A stretch of 64,000 nucleotides of DNA from RGIG5952 sp045603485 (GCA_045603485.1 JAZUMF010000028.1:1-64000); one strand, 5' to 3'; counted from the first letter of the stretch, positions 16,914 to 26,405 are shown. The notes: generated by a model not told the origin, from the letters alone. Numbers and translations are program-made.

Positions 16914-17978
16914 ATGAAAGTGTGCTTTATTCCTGAGGTCGGCAATTCCTACAAGGCTAATCTTCACTGCCACTCGACTCTTTCTGATGGCAAGTTGACT
17001 CCTGAGCGTATAAAGGAGATTTATAAGGCCCACGGATATTCAATTGTTGCATTTACGGATCACGAGATTATATACGATAATTCGCATTTGACTGATGATG
17101 GCTTTCTTGCTATTACGGGGTGCGAGCTTGCGGCGGTAGGCCCAGGCGATACGGGCGTTCCTGGTCATTTTCCTGATCGAAAGTGTGTGCATATCAATCT
17201 TCTTGCTCCTGATGCTCATGCTATAACGAATGTCTGTTATGATCCTGAGTGGTCTAAGTGGTGCGATAAAAAGAATATTCGTTATACGGTTCCTTATTAT
17301 GGTGAGGTGGTTAAACGCGAGAATACGACCGCCTGGGTTAATCGTGTTATCAGCGAGGCGGAGGAGCATGGCTATCTTGTTGCATTAAACCATCCTGTCT
17401 GGTCTGCTCAGAATTATGATGATTACAAGGGCTATAAGGGGCTCTGGGGCCTGGAGGTCTTTAATAGCGGCTGCAATCGTTTGTGTCTTACCGATACTAC
17501 GGTGGTCTATGACCAGCTTCTGCGTCTTGGAAAGACGATTTTCCCTATTGCCGCTGATGATAATCACGGAGGCGAGGAGCATTTGGATAAGCCTTCCGGC
17601 GACATGTGCAGGGGCTGGACTGTTGTGAAGGCAAGGAGTTTGGATTATCAAACTATTTTTGCCGCACTTAAGAATGGTGACTTTTATGCTTCGACGGGAC
17701 CGGAAATCAAGTCTGCTTATGCGGAAGACGGTGTAATACATATTGAGTGCAGTGATGTGCGCCGTATATGGGTAAATAGTTCCAGTTCCGCAAGTCTTTT
17801 TGCTTATCCTGAGAATGAGGGAGAGACGATTTCTTCAGCGGACTTTGTCTTTGCTTCTAAGGATGAGGAGGGTAAGTGGATTTCAAAGTTGCCTGGATAT
17901 GTACGCATAACGGTTGAGGATGTCTTTGGCCGTCAGGCATGGACTAAGGCCGTCTTGGTTGAGGATTTGCTTCGCTGA
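16914..17978 (+). CDS. PHP-domain metal-dependent phosphoesterase
   Basis: 354 residues. The PHP motif I (NLHCHSTLSDG, residues 16-26) and motif II (FTDHE) bind the metal cluster; later His/Asp positions include LNHPVW and AADDNHGG. Such stand-alone PHP proteins hydrolyse phosphoesters, for example nucleotides or sugar phosphates. The C-terminal 80 residues form a beta-rich add-on (about 270-354) seen in PHP proteins linked to carbohydrate metabolism. The ATG at 16914 is chosen because CGAGG lies just upstream; the in-frame start at 16887 directly follows the previous stop and lacks an RBS. Substrate not known. Confidence 0.85.
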   Translation: MKVCFIPEVGNSYKANLHCHSTLSDGKLTPERIKEIYKAHGYSIVAFTDHEIIYDNSHLTDDGFLAITGCELAAVGPGDTGVPGHFPDRKCVHINLLAPDAHAITNVCYDPEWSKWCDKKNIRYTVPYYGEVVKRENTTAWVNRVISEAEEHGYLVALNHPVWSAQNYDDYKGYKGLWGLEVFNSGCNRLCLTDTTVVYDQLLRLGKTIFPIAADDNHGGEEHLDKPSGDMCRGWTVVKARSLDYQTIFAALKNGDFYASTGPEIKSAYAEDGVIHIECSDVRRIWVNSSSSASLFAYPENEGETISSADFVFASKDEEGKWISKLPGYVRITVEDVFGRQAWTKAVLVEDLLR

Positions 17979-18023
17979 TTTCTTCTTTGGTAGTTTGAAT
18001 TTACAGGCTTGAGATTTTTCTCG

Positions 18024-18653
18024 ATGATTGAAAAAACAGATAGAGCATTGATTATAGGTGCTTCGGTGGCTGCTGCTTATGCGGCCTTGCAGTTGGTGTC
18101 GAATGTCGCTTCTTTGAAGGTCGGCTTGGTCTTTGGTCTTGCTGTTGATATGGGAACATTTTGCTATCCATTTACCTTTACATTGAGGGATTTGGCACAC
18201 AAGACGCTTGGGATAAAGGCTGTCACCGCTCTTGTCTGGGTTTCGGCAGGAATTTGTTTGTTTGCGTCAGGCTATTTTGCACTTTGTGCGCTTGCGCCTT
18301 CAGTCGGAGGTGACGATAGCGCAGTGCAATTCTCGGCAGTGCTTTCACCTATGTGGAGGCTTGTGCTTGCGTCTATTACCGCTATGGTTGTGAGTGAGCT
18401 TGTCGATACCCGGATTTATCAATGGTATGTGAATAGGTCTTATCGGCATCAGTGGGGGCGGGTGGCATTATCAAATGCCGTGTCGATTCCAATAGACAAC
18501 TTGATTTTTTCGGTTGCGGCTTTTGGTTGGGTTTTGCCTTGGAATGAGGTTTTTCAAATCTTTATCTTTAATTTAATAGTCAAGGTTGTTGTAGGTTTTG
18601 TCGGTATTCCTTTAATCTATACAGTTCCTGAAAAGATTAATGATAGAAGCTGA
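18024..18653 (+). CDS. Queuosine precursor transporter (YhhQ/VUT family, DUF165)
   Basis: 209 residues with about six membrane segments. The pattern LVSNVASLKVG...FCYPFTFTLRDLAHKTLG is the family hallmark (conserved S-N, a Pro-Phe-Thr-Phe segment and an R-D pair), as are ISELVDTRIYQW-like SELVDT and SNAVSIPIDNLIF (S-N and D-N pairs). YhhQ-like proteins import queuine, preQ0 or preQ1 for tRNA modification. ATG 18024 is preferred over the TTG at 18009. No preQ1 riboswitch is apparent in the 45-base gap upstream. Located between the PHP gene and the GT2 gene, without an obvious functional link. Confidence 0.82.
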   Translation: MIEKTDRALIIGASVAAAYAALQLVSNVASLKVGLVFGLAVDMGTFCYPFTFTLRDLAHKTLGIKAVTALVWVSAGICLFASGYFALCALAPSVGGDDSAVQFSAVLSPMWRLVLASITAMVVSELVDTRIYQWYVNRSYRHQWGRVALSNAVSIPIDNLIFSVAAFGWVLPWNEVFQIFIFNLIVKVVVGFVGIPLIYTVPEKINDRS

Positions 18654-18661
18654 AATTTTGA

Positions 18662-18667
18662 TATAAT
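18662..18667 (+). promoter_or_regulatory. TATAAT box, predicted leaderless promoter of the GT2 gene
   Basis: TATAAT ends eight bases before ATG 18676, with no Shine-Dalgarno between; the predicted transcript begins at or next to the start codon. No convincing -35 box. Confidence 0.5.
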
Positions 18668-18675
18668 GGTTTGCT

Positions 18676-20112
18676 ATGTCTTTAATAATTAAAAATCAGG
18701 TAGTAAGTATCGTTAGGGCCTTTGCTGTAGCGGCAATCGTCCTTTGTGCATCTGTCGCGTTGTGTGACAATGGCTCTGATGTCGTTACAACAAACCTTAC
18801 TGATTGTACTTTAACCGCAGAGCAAGCTATTGACGGTGCTGTGTCGGGCTTTGACTTGGATTCCATTGCCGTTGCTATGGATTGCCAACCATCGAGCCTT
18901 CGCAAAGGTATTCAGTTGACGCAGCAGATTTCAGGCGTCGTTTTTTCGTTTTTGATTGTTTTAATGCTTATATTGTCTAATATAGACCATAGGCATCCCA
19001 GGCGTTTGAAGGAGCAAAAGCCTGTAAGTATTGTTGTACCGTGTTATAATGATGGCGTTTCTGTCGGTGATACTATTGTGAGCGTCTTTCGGACATATCC
19101 CGCTGACATGGTTGATTTAATTGTAATCAACGATTGCAGTAAGGACAACAGCCTTGAGCGTATTAAGGAGTTTCAGAAAAAATATCCTTTCAGAATTGTT
19201 GACAACGAATGCAACAAAGGTAAGGCCAAGAGCTTGAATGATACAATTCCGCTTGCCAAATATGAGTATGTCCTTTGTTTAGATGCCGATACGCTTTTAA
19301 ACAAGCCTGCTCTTTTTGATATGGTAGCGAGAATGGATAACGACCAAAGGCTTGGTGCTGTGTCATGCGCTTATCGCCCCAGGAATAAAGGGTTTCTTCC
19401 GATACTTCAAGCCGTTGAATACAGTATGCTCCTTTTAACGCAAGGTGCTCATAATTTGACATCGGCAATGGCACTTTGGGGTGGCTGCCTTATGGTTCGT
19501 AAAACTGCTTTTGATGAAGTGGGCGGGTTTTATCTTAACGCTATAACAGAGGATGTAGATTTGGCATTTCGCATGAACAGGCATCATTGGCGCGTGGAGC
19601 AAAGTTTTAGAGCTGTTCGCAGTTTAGTCCCGCATACTTTTAAGGCATGGGTGCGTCAAAAGCTTAGATGGACTTCTGGCGGTACTCAATGCTATTATCG
19701 TCACATCCCTGTGTGGATAAAGAATCCTATTCAGATTTTCTTTATTTTTTCATACAGTTTCCTTTTGGCGTCAACTATCCCAACTCTTTTTGACAGGATT
19801 GAAATTATGCAAAGTTTTGATGCCACATGGAGTGGGTCGCAGTCTTTTTGGCAAAACCTTATCGCGGTCAATACGGCAGTCGGTGCCGATGTCTTTCGCC
19901 GTTTGATGGGAATCGGGCTTTGCTATATTCCTTCATTTATTTACATAATTCCAATGGTGCGTACTTGGTGTGACATTTGGAAGTTTATCCTCGTAGTTCC
20001 TTTCTCGTTGCTTTATTTCCCCGCCTATATGGTTGTTTCGCTCTGCGGAATGGTGATAGGAATCCGCAGCCTTTTGGTTCCCAAAAACAAGGACACTCAA
20101 GGGTGGGCTTAA
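18676..20112 (+). CDS. Processive membrane glycosyltransferase, GT2 (PgaC/hyaluronan-synthase-like)
   Basis: 478 residues. A hydrophobic N-terminus (8-28) and a second segment (about 85-102) precede the catalytic domain (116-335). Motifs: VSIVVPCYND (UDP-sugar binding), DAD at 203-205, TED at 291-293 (catalytic base) and RQKLRW at 327-332, the Q-x-x-R-W element of processive beta-glycosyltransferases. Three or four membrane helices follow (340-470). The arrangement fits PgaC/IcaA-type poly-N-acetylglucosamine or similar synthases. No PgaB, PgaD or IcaB is next to it, so the polymer is unknown. The following esterase could modify it. Confidence 0.85.
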   Translation: MSLIIKNQVVSIVRAFAVAAIVLCASVALCDNGSDVVTTNLTDCTLTAEQAIDGAVSGFDLDSIAVAMDCQPSSLRKGIQLTQQISGVVFSFLIVLMLILSNIDHRHPRRLKEQKPVSIVVPCYNDGVSVGDTIVSVFRTYPADMVDLIVINDCSKDNSLERIKEFQKKYPFRIVDNECNKGKAKSLNDTIPLAKYEYVLCLDADTLLNKPALFDMVARMDNDQRLGAVSCAYRPRNKGFLPILQAVEYSMLLLTQGAHNLTSAMALWGGCLMVRKTAFDEVGGFYLNAITEDVDLAFRMNRHHWRVEQSFRAVRSLVPHTFKAWVRQKLRWTSGGTQCYYRHIPVWIKNPIQIFFIFSYSFLLASTIPTLFDRIEIMQSFDATWSGSQSFWQNLIAVNTAVGADVFRRLMGIGLCYIPSFIYIIPMVRTWCDIWKFILVVPFSLLYFPAYMVVSLCGMVIGIRSLLVPKNKDTQGWA

Positions 20113-20139
20113 CCGCGACGATACTTTTAGAGGCTAGTC

Positions 20140-21183
20140 ATGAGTTGCCGTCGAGTTGTCTTTTTTATTGTGGCGGGATTTTTTTTGGTGTCGGCCTTTG
20201 TTTATGGAGCCGGTTCTGAGGTTAAGGGTATGGATAAGCCTGTCGTCGTTAAAATAAAAAGTACTCTTGATGGTAGTGACTGCCCTACATATTTTTATGT
20301 GCCAGAAGTTGATGACGGAGCCAAGATTCCATTGCTTGTAGCCCTTCATACATGGAGCTATGATTATCAGGCACGGGAACCTCGCGAGTGGGCATTTAAT
20401 GAATGCCGCAACCGAAAATGGGCGATGCTTCATCCGGATTTCCGCGGACCGAATAGTTCGCCAAAGGCTTGTGGGTCGGATTATGCGGTACAGGATATTC
20501 TTGACGCCGTCGAATTTGCTAAAGCAAATGCTCCGATTGATACCAATCGCATATATCTTATCGGTATGTCTGGCGGCGGAATGATGTCTTTACTTATGGC
20601 GGGAAGGCATCCTGATATTTGGGCCGGGGTATATTCCGGTTGTCCTATATCGGATATTGCCCGTTGGCATAGTGATTCTGTCAGGCTGAAGAATCATGGC
20701 TACGCAAAACAGATTGAGGCTGCTTGCGGTGGCAATCCTGCTGATGCAGTTGAAGAGTACAGGCTTCGTTCACCGCTTACATATTTAGCCGCTGCCCGTA
20801 AAAATAAGGTGCATATTCAAATTGCGACGGGTATTCACGACGGTCATATAGGTTCGGTGCCTGTAGGTCACGCAATCCGCGCTTACAATATGCTTGCTGA
20901 TGACGGCGATCGAATATCAGAGGATGATATTGCGATAATCGAGCGGGAGCGTAAGGTTCCTGTTTCATTGCAGTTTGACGGTTCTGACCCATTCTTTGGC
21001 CCTAAGCTTGCCATTCACCTGCGCAAGACAAGCGCAAATGTCAGATTGACGATTTTTGAAGGCGGTCACAGCGGGAATTTTAATGCAGGTATCGATTGGC
21101 TTGCAAGACAACGGCGTGGAAATACGGTTGATTGGACCTTGCCTGCTGTCGGTGACGGGGCTGAAACGCATGCAACGAAATAA
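20140..21183 (+). CDS. Exported alpha/beta-hydrolase (prolyl-oligopeptidase/esterase type)
   Basis: 347 residues with a signal peptide (about 1-24, ending VYGAG). The alpha/beta-hydrolase core has the nucleophile elbow GMSGGG with Ser144, a probable acid in GIHDGHIGS and the His in EGGHSGNF near residue 310. The region around PLLVALHTWSYDYQ and the HPDFRGPN turn form the oxyanion-hole area as in S9/PHB-depolymerase-type esterases. It lies 27 bases after the GT2 gene, so co-expression is plausible and an acyl-esterase role on an envelope glycan is possible (inference). Confidence 0.8.
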   Translation: MSCRRVVFFIVAGFFLVSAFVYGAGSEVKGMDKPVVVKIKSTLDGSDCPTYFYVPEVDDGAKIPLLVALHTWSYDYQAREPREWAFNECRNRKWAMLHPDFRGPNSSPKACGSDYAVQDILDAVEFAKANAPIDTNRIYLIGMSGGGMMSLLMAGRHPDIWAGVYSGCPISDIARWHSDSVRLKNHGYAKQIEAACGGNPADAVEEYRLRSPLTYLAAARKNKVHIQIATGIHDGHIGSVPVGHAIRAYNMLADDGDRISEDDIAIIERERKVPVSLQFDGSDPFFGPKLAIHLRKTSANVRLTIFEGGHSGNFNAGIDWLARQRRGNTVDWTLPAVGDGAETHATK

Positions 21184-21307
21184 AGGAGCATATTAAAATC
21201 TCCATTGTTTCGGATTTTTCGTGATAAAGGTGTCAAAATATTTGAGAGTTTGATGCAAAATAAAAATAAAATAAAAAAAATTAATATTCTTTTATGTGAA
21301 ATTCGTT

Positions 21308-21313
21308 TATAAT
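21308..21313 (+). promoter_or_regulatory. Probable -10 box upstream of the TonB-like toroid gene
   Basis: TATAAT in an AT-rich stretch, 50 bases before ATG 21364; the -35 is not obvious. A GAAAGG Shine-Dalgarno at 21352 serves the gene, so this transcript has a leader. Confidence 0.45.
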
Positions 21314-21363
21314 AATGAGAATTGATTATAAGGTGGCTTTGGTCACTTTTTGAAAGGTTTGCT

Positions 21364-23073
21364 ATGAGCGAAGAAGAAAACAAAGAAAAATTTGGTGAAA
21401 TCCTTGATAACGACGAGGGCTTTAAGGGGATGATGAGTCTCTTTAAGGAGAAGAATTTCTTTCAGAGAATCAAGGGGATTATGGCTGGCTTGTCTATGCC
21501 GGCGGATTCTAAGGAGTACAAGGAAGCCCGTACAAACCTTCAGCGCTTGATGGCTCCTGTTTTGGCAATAGTCATTCCTTTGATACTTATTCTTCTTCTA
21601 GTTGTCCTAGGTAAGTCCGCTGCTAAAAACGAGGTTATTACCGAGGTTGAGGTCATTGAGGTAGAGGAGGTTGAAGAGCTTGAGGATATCGAAGAGCCTG
21701 ACCCGCCGGAGACCTTTGATGAGTTTACTCCAACGGATGTTGATTTTACGACACCGAATATGACTATGGATGTCGCAGCGCCTGTCGCTCCAGATGTGCC
21801 TGTTACTGCACAACCTCAGTCTTTTGATGCTGTAACTCCTATTAAGTCGCCTGTTATCCTCAAGAACATCTATGGTTCTACCCGTAATCCCGGTATGCGC
21901 GGGCAGATGCTTCAGGCAGGCGGCGGCAATGCCAAGACAGAAGCGACTGTTATGCGCGCATTGCGTTGGCTTAAGCACCATCAGAATCCAGATGGCTCCT
22001 GGCCGCACAACAAGGTGGCAATGACTGGTCTTGCCATTTTGACATATTTGGCTCATGGCGAGAAGCCCGGCGAGTCGGCTGAATTTGGCGAGACAGTTCA
22101 GAAGGGATTGGAGTATCTTCTCTCAGTCCAAAACAAGGCTGGTCTTTATACAACCAGCGGTAGCGGTTATGCTCATGCGATTGCGACATACGCAATGTGC
22201 GAAGCATACGGCATGACGATGAATCCGAATGTCCGCGAATCTGCCGACAGGGCACTCAAGATTATCATTGATGGTCAGCATCCGTCGGGAGGTTGGGATT
22301 ATAACTGGAAGCAGTCAGAGCGCGATGATACATCTGTTATGGGATGGTGCGCTCAGGCCCTCAAGGCTGGCATAATGGCAGATTTCTACCATGATCCCGA
22401 AGCGCTTGACCGTGCATCAAAACTCAGCGTAAAGGGCTTTAAGAAGAATGGCCGCCCCGATGGCGGTTTCGGATATACAGCCCCCGCCAAAGGTGGCTTG
22501 ACCGGTGTCGGAGTGCTTTGTATGCAGTTCCACCATGCGGCGAATGATGCCTATGTAAAGAATTCGCTTGATAATATCATTTATCAGTGGAAGCCAGGTT
22601 GGGTCGGCTCTACACCTCAGAATCCTGTAAATAAGAAGCCTGAGGATCTTCCCCCCGGAACAGTTGGCGGTGCTTGCCCCCAGTATTATTACTATTATGC
22701 GACTCAGGCTGTATTCCAGGCCGGCGGCGACAAGTGGAAGAAGTGGAATAACGATATGTGGCCTTCGTATGTCGCTGCGCAGTTTATCATTCCCAAGGGG
22801 CAGTCCGGTAAGGGCGTTTGCAATTGCGGTCAGTCGCTCTGCAAGAAGAATGATAAGCCTTATATTGACCACGAAGGTAACGAGCAGGAGATTGGCCACT
22901 GGATTAATACCGATGCTCACGGCGATAGACCAATTATGGATACCTGCCTTGCGGCACTTCAGATGATGGTTTACTATCGTTATCTTCCAACCTTCGCAAA
23001 GGTGAATGTACCTAAGGAGGTCGAAGCAGAAACGACCGACACCGGCGATATCGAGATTGACTCAAATCTATAA
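21364..23073 (+). CDS. Membrane-anchored squalene-cyclase/prenyltransferase-fold protein with TonB-like N-terminus
   Basis: 569 residues from ATG 21364 (GAAAGG seven bases upstream). Layout: cytoplasmic N-terminus (1-60), one membrane helix (about 64-84), a long acidic Glu/Val/Pro-rich stretch (about 90-150; EVEVIEVEEVEELEDIEEPD) as in TonB-type proteins, then an alpha/alpha toroid (about 195-560) built of repeats such as RALRWLKHHQNPDGSW, YLLSVQNKAGLY and IIDGQHPSGGWDYN. A CNCGQSLCKK motif near 490 may bind metal. The fold is that of terpene cyclases, but the DxDD cyclase motif is absent, so it is probably a binding or structural domain. It is followed by a strong terminator. A related toroid is fused to an anti-sigma-like protein at 27697. 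Confidence 0.75.
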   Translation: MSEEENKEKFGEILDNDEGFKGMMSLFKEKNFFQRIKGIMAGLSMPADSKEYKEARTNLQRLMAPVLAIVIPLILILLLVVLGKSAAKNEVITEVEVIEVEEVEELEDIEEPDPPETFDEFTPTDVDFTTPNMTMDVAAPVAPDVPVTAQPQSFDAVTPIKSPVILKNIYGSTRNPGMRGQMLQAGGGNAKTEATVMRALRWLKHHQNPDGSWPHNKVAMTGLAILTYLAHGEKPGESAEFGETVQKGLEYLLSVQNKAGLYTTSGSGYAHAIATYAMCEAYGMTMNPNVRESADRALKIIIDGQHPSGGWDYNWKQSERDDTSVMGWCAQALKAGIMADFYHDPEALDRASKLSVKGFKKNGRPDGGFGYTAPAKGGLTGVGVLCMQFHHAANDAYVKNSLDNIIYQWKPGWVGSTPQNPVNKKPEDLPPGTVGGACPQYYYYYATQAVFQAGGDKWKKWNNDMWPSYVAAQFIIPKGQSGKGVCNCGQSLCKKNDKPYIDHEGNEQEIGHWINTDAHGDRPIMDTCLAALQMMVYYRYLPTFAKVNVPKEVEAETTDTGDIEIDSNL

Positions 23074-23103
23074 TTCGCCACATACTGCACCCATTAGGGA
23101 ATA

Positions 23104-23135
23104 TTTGCCGCGGTGGGTCCGCGGCAAATTTTTTT
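23104..23135 (+). terminator. Rho-independent terminator
   Basis: Perfect 10-bp stem TTTGCCGCGG/CCGCGGCAAA with a five-base loop, then seven T. It closes the toroid gene. Confidence 0.95.
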
Positions 23136-23176
23136 CAAAGAATAACGATTTTTACCTAAAACAAAGAGAGACAACA

Positions 23177-24073
23177 ATGGCAGACAAGAAAAAAGAAATT
23201 CTCGTCAATGGCGAGCCCGTTCCACCTTCAGCGATTGAGCATGAGCTTGCGCGACTTGTGCAGTTCTATTCTCAGCATATGCCGCAAGAAGAGCTGATGA
23301 AGCAAATCGATATTCTTCGCGAGCGTGCCATTCAGCAGGCGATTGGCTCAAAGCTTCTTTTCCAAGAGGCTGAAAAGCTCAATATTGAGGTTCCAGATGA
23401 AGATGTCGAGAAGAGCCTTTTTGCAATGGCAAGAGAACTCGGCGGCATGGACAAGCTCCGCGAGCAGCTCAAAAAGCAGGGTCGCACAGAGGCTATCTTC
23501 CGCGAAGAGATTCGTCGCGGACGCCGCGTTGATATTCTTGTACAGCAGATTGTTTCCGAGGCCGCGGAGCCTACTGAAGAAGAGGCCCGTGAGCATTTTG
23601 AGGCACACAAGGATGAATACGCCAAGCCAGAACGCGTTTTGGCGCAGCACATTCTTATCACTCCTAAGGATAAGTCTGAAGAGGCTGCAAAGGCTGCCCG
23701 TGAGGAACTTTTGGCTATCCGCGAACGCGTAATCGCCGGTGCTGATTTCGGTGATGAGGCAACAGCGCACAGCGCATGCCCAAGCGGCAAGAACGGCGGT
23801 AGCCTCGGTTGGTTCTCACGCGGTATGATGGTGCCTCCATTTGAGAAGGCCGCCTTTGAGATGAAGGTCGGTGAGGTTTCTGATATTATTGAAACGCAGT
23901 TTGGCCTCCACCTTATTTATAAAACCGACCATGAAGAGTCTTCTTCCGTTGAATTTGAAGAGGCACGCGATAATATTCGCGATTTCCTCTATCATAGCAA
24001 GCGCGGTGAGATGCTTGCCCAGCATGTTACCAAACTTCGCGAGGCTGCAACGGTAGAGATGCCAGAGGCATAA
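23177..24073 (+). CDS. Parvulin-type peptidyl-prolyl isomerase (SurA/PpiC-like)
   Basis: 298 residues from ATG 23177 (AGAGAG upstream; the longer frame runs through the terminator). Residues 1-150 form a helical SurA_N-like chaperone domain and about 155-265 a rotamase domain with AEHILITP-like AQHILITPKD, CPSGKNGGSLGWFSRGMMVPPFEKAAF and ETQFGLHLIYKTD, all typical PpiC motifs. No signal peptide is visible, so either it is cytoplasmic or the export signal is atypical. It helps folding of client proteins, possibly outer-membrane ones. It is followed after 33 bases by the large protein at 24107. Confidence 0.92.
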   Translation: MADKKKEILVNGEPVPPSAIEHELARLVQFYSQHMPQEELMKQIDILRERAIQQAIGSKLLFQEAEKLNIEVPDEDVEKSLFAMARELGGMDKLREQLKKQGRTEAIFREEIRRGRRVDILVQQIVSEAAEPTEEEAREHFEAHKDEYAKPERVLAQHILITPKDKSEEAAKAAREELLAIRERVIAGADFGDEATAHSACPSGKNGGSLGWFSRGMMVPPFEKAAFEMKVGEVSDIIETQFGLHLIYKTDHEESSSVEFEEARDNIRDFLYHSKRGEMLAQHVTKLREAATVEMPEA

Positions 24074-24106
24074 TTTGTACATACACAAAATTTAAGGATG
24101 TGACTT

Positions 24107-26371
24107 ATGGAGAGGCTCAAGGAGACAGCTAAAGAACTATGGAATTTTTTCCGCGCGGCAGGCGTTTTGCAGGCTGTGGTTGATGGTAAAGCATTTCGCA
24201 GTCTAAAGGATTTGCCCGATGAGAATTGGGCCGTCCTTAGCTGTCCTACCGCGGGCTTGAACTTTGATGCGAAGACCATTTCTTTTATTGATGACAATAA
24301 TGACGGTCATATTCGCATTGCCGAAGTTCTCAAAGCCATCGATTGGCTTAGCCTCCGTCTAGGCAATATGGACGGTCTCCTTGCGAACTCCGATGTCGTT
24401 TCCCTTTCAGCATTCGCCGATACGCCGGAGGGCAATGAGCTTAAAATGGTCGCTCAGTCCCTTCTTGCCACAATCGGCAAGGCCGACGCTACCGAAATAT
24501 CGCTTGCAGATGTAATGTCTCGTCAAGCGACATTTTTGGCGGCAGAATTTAATGGCGATGGTGTACTTGTCCCCGGGCCGATTAAGGACGATGCGAAAGC
24601 CAAGCTTTTTGCAGATATTATTGCCACAACCGGCGGAGTAAACGACCGCAGCGGCGTAAAGGGCGTAGATAAGGCTACCATCGAAGCTTTTTATGGCGCG
24701 TGCAAGAGCCATCTTGAGTGGATTGAAAAGGGAAGGGTCGAGGCCGATACGATTCAACCCTTGGGCGATGCTACAGAAGGTGCCGTCGCTGCTCTTGAGG
24801 CGGTTCGCGCAAAGGTTGAAGACTATTTCCACCGTTGCCGTCTGGTTGCCTTTGACAGCACTGCATCGAAGCCCCTAAATCGCAGCGAGGCCGATTATGC
24901 CGCCATCGCTCAGGATGATATGGCAAAGGCCGCCGATGCCATTGCTGCCTTCCCGATATCCCGAATAGAGGCAGGGGCTCCATTACGCCTGCGTGAAGGG
25001 GTGAATCCCGAGTGGAGCCAACGCCTTGCCGCCTTTGCCGATAAGGTCGCATCGCCACTTTTGGGTAAGACATCCGATGTAATTACAGAAGAGGATTGGC
25101 GTACCGTTTGCGACAAGCTTAATCCATTTATAAAGTGGAAGGGCAGCATTGCCGGCGCAAATGTGGCTTCTTTAGGCGAGGCTCGCATTAAAGAGCTTTT
25201 GGCTGACGGTGCCACAAAGGATGCTATCTTGGCTCTTATCGAAAAGGATTTGGCGTGTTCCTCTGAAATTGCCCATCTTGATGACTTGGAGAAATTTGTT
25301 AGACTTCACGCAAATATCAACCGCTTCCTCAACAACTTTGTGAATTTCTCCGATTACTATAATCCGGAGAGAGAAGAAATTTACAGAGCCGGTCGCCTTT
25401 ATATCGACGGACGCGTTTGCAAAGAATGTGTTTATGTTGATAATATGGCGGCACACGCGACTCTTGCCGCTTCAAGTAAAATTTTCTTGGCTTATTGCAA
25501 TATTACCCGTCCGCAAACAGGAGAAAAGCGCGTTATTTGCGCTGCTGTCACGGCAGGCTTCGCATCTACAATCTGGGTCGGGCGCAACGGTATCTTTTAT
25601 GATGCGAAGGGAAATGATTGGAATGCCGTAGTCGTTAAGATTTGCGACTGCCAGATTAGCCTTAAAGAAGCCTTCTGGGCTCCATGGCTTAAGATTAGCG
25701 ATTTGATAGGGGCTCAGGTCAAGAAGCTCCTTTCAGCTCAGGAAACTGCGATGATGGGGGCAGCCACAACCAAGGTCTCTTCATCGATTCCCGCTACACC
25801 GCCAGCGGCTCCGGTTGCAGACCAAAAGCGCGATGGCGCGGCAATGGCATCATCGGTTGCCGCCGTCGGTATCGCAATCGGTATTATAGGCTCTGCAATC
25901 GGCGGACTGATTTCAGCCATCAAGGGTGTTTCCTTTATGCAAGGCATTCTTGGTGTTGTTGCCGTCTTTTTGATTGTTTCAGGACCTGCTGTAATCTTGG
26001 CATGGTTCAAGATTCGCGCCCGTGATTTCGCTCCCGTCCTTAACGCTTGCGGATGGGCTATCAATAAAAAGATGCGTATGCCGCTTCGCTTGAGCAATGT
26101 CTTCACTTATGAAGCCGTAATACCGATTGACTCAAAGATTGAGATGCACGACCCCTATAAAGAAAAGCATTTCTGGCGCAAGACGCTAATCGTCACAGTT
26201 TTGCTTGCTCTGATTTACGGGTGGGTTTGGTGGTTCCACAGCGAGTGGCTCCCTGAAAATTTGCGTCGCAAATGTCCTGTCGAGAAAGAAAAGGTTGAAT
26301 GTGTTGAAAAGGCTGTTGCTCCAGAGGCGGAGCCAGCCTCGGCTCCCGCTCCCGCGGCTGATGCAAAGTAG
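24107..26371 (+). CDS. Large conserved membrane protein with EF-hand-like motif, function unknown
   Basis: 754 residues. The N-terminal region has an EF-hand-like loop DDNNDGHIRIAEV (about 64-76). A long Ala-rich helical body follows to about residue 545, with a CKECVYVDNMAAHATLAASSK segment near 440. C-terminal hydrophobic segments lie at about 585-612, 617-638 and 692-710, and the tail is Pro/Ala/Glu-rich. I do not recognise the family. The absence of a signal peptide suggests that the large N-terminal part is cytoplasmic and anchored by the C-terminal helices. It sits between the PPIase and another unknown gene with short gaps, so the three are probably co-transcribed. Confidence 0.6.
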   Translation: MERLKETAKELWNFFRAAGVLQAVVDGKAFRSLKDLPDENWAVLSCPTAGLNFDAKTISFIDDNNDGHIRIAEVLKAIDWLSLRLGNMDGLLANSDVVSLSAFADTPEGNELKMVAQSLLATIGKADATEISLADVMSRQATFLAAEFNGDGVLVPGPIKDDAKAKLFADIIATTGGVNDRSGVKGVDKATIEAFYGACKSHLEWIEKGRVEADTIQPLGDATEGAVAALEAVRAKVEDYFHRCRLVAFDSTASKPLNRSEADYAAIAQDDMAKAADAIAAFPISRIEAGAPLRLREGVNPEWSQRLAAFADKVASPLLGKTSDVITEEDWRTVCDKLNPFIKWKGSIAGANVASLGEARIKELLADGATKDAILALIEKDLACSSEIAHLDDLEKFVRLHANINRFLNNFVNFSDYYNPEREEIYRAGRLYIDGRVCKECVYVDNMAAHATLAASSKIFLAYCNITRPQTGEKRVICAAVTAGFASTIWVGRNGIFYDAKGNDWNAVVVKICDCQISLKEAFWAPWLKISDLIGAQVKKLLSAQETAMMGAATTKVSSSIPATPPAAPVADQKRDGAAMASSVAAVGIAIGIIGSAIGGLISAIKGVSFMQGILGVVAVFLIVSGPAVILAWFKIRARDFAPVLNACGWAINKKMRMPLRLSNVFTYEAVIPIDSKIEMHDPYKEKHFWRKTLIVTVLLALIYGWVWWFHSEWLPENLRRKCPVEKEKVECVEKAVAPEAEPASAPAPAADAK

Positions 26372-26405
26372 TATGGAGCTGTAAAAGCCTCACGGAGGCT
26401 CTTTG

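Noticed and set aside
23332..23790. Minus-strand ORFs of 140-152 codons within the parvulin gene
   Set aside because: Shadow frames of a well-supported PPIase; serine-rich and low-complexity, as expected from antisense of a codon-biased gene.
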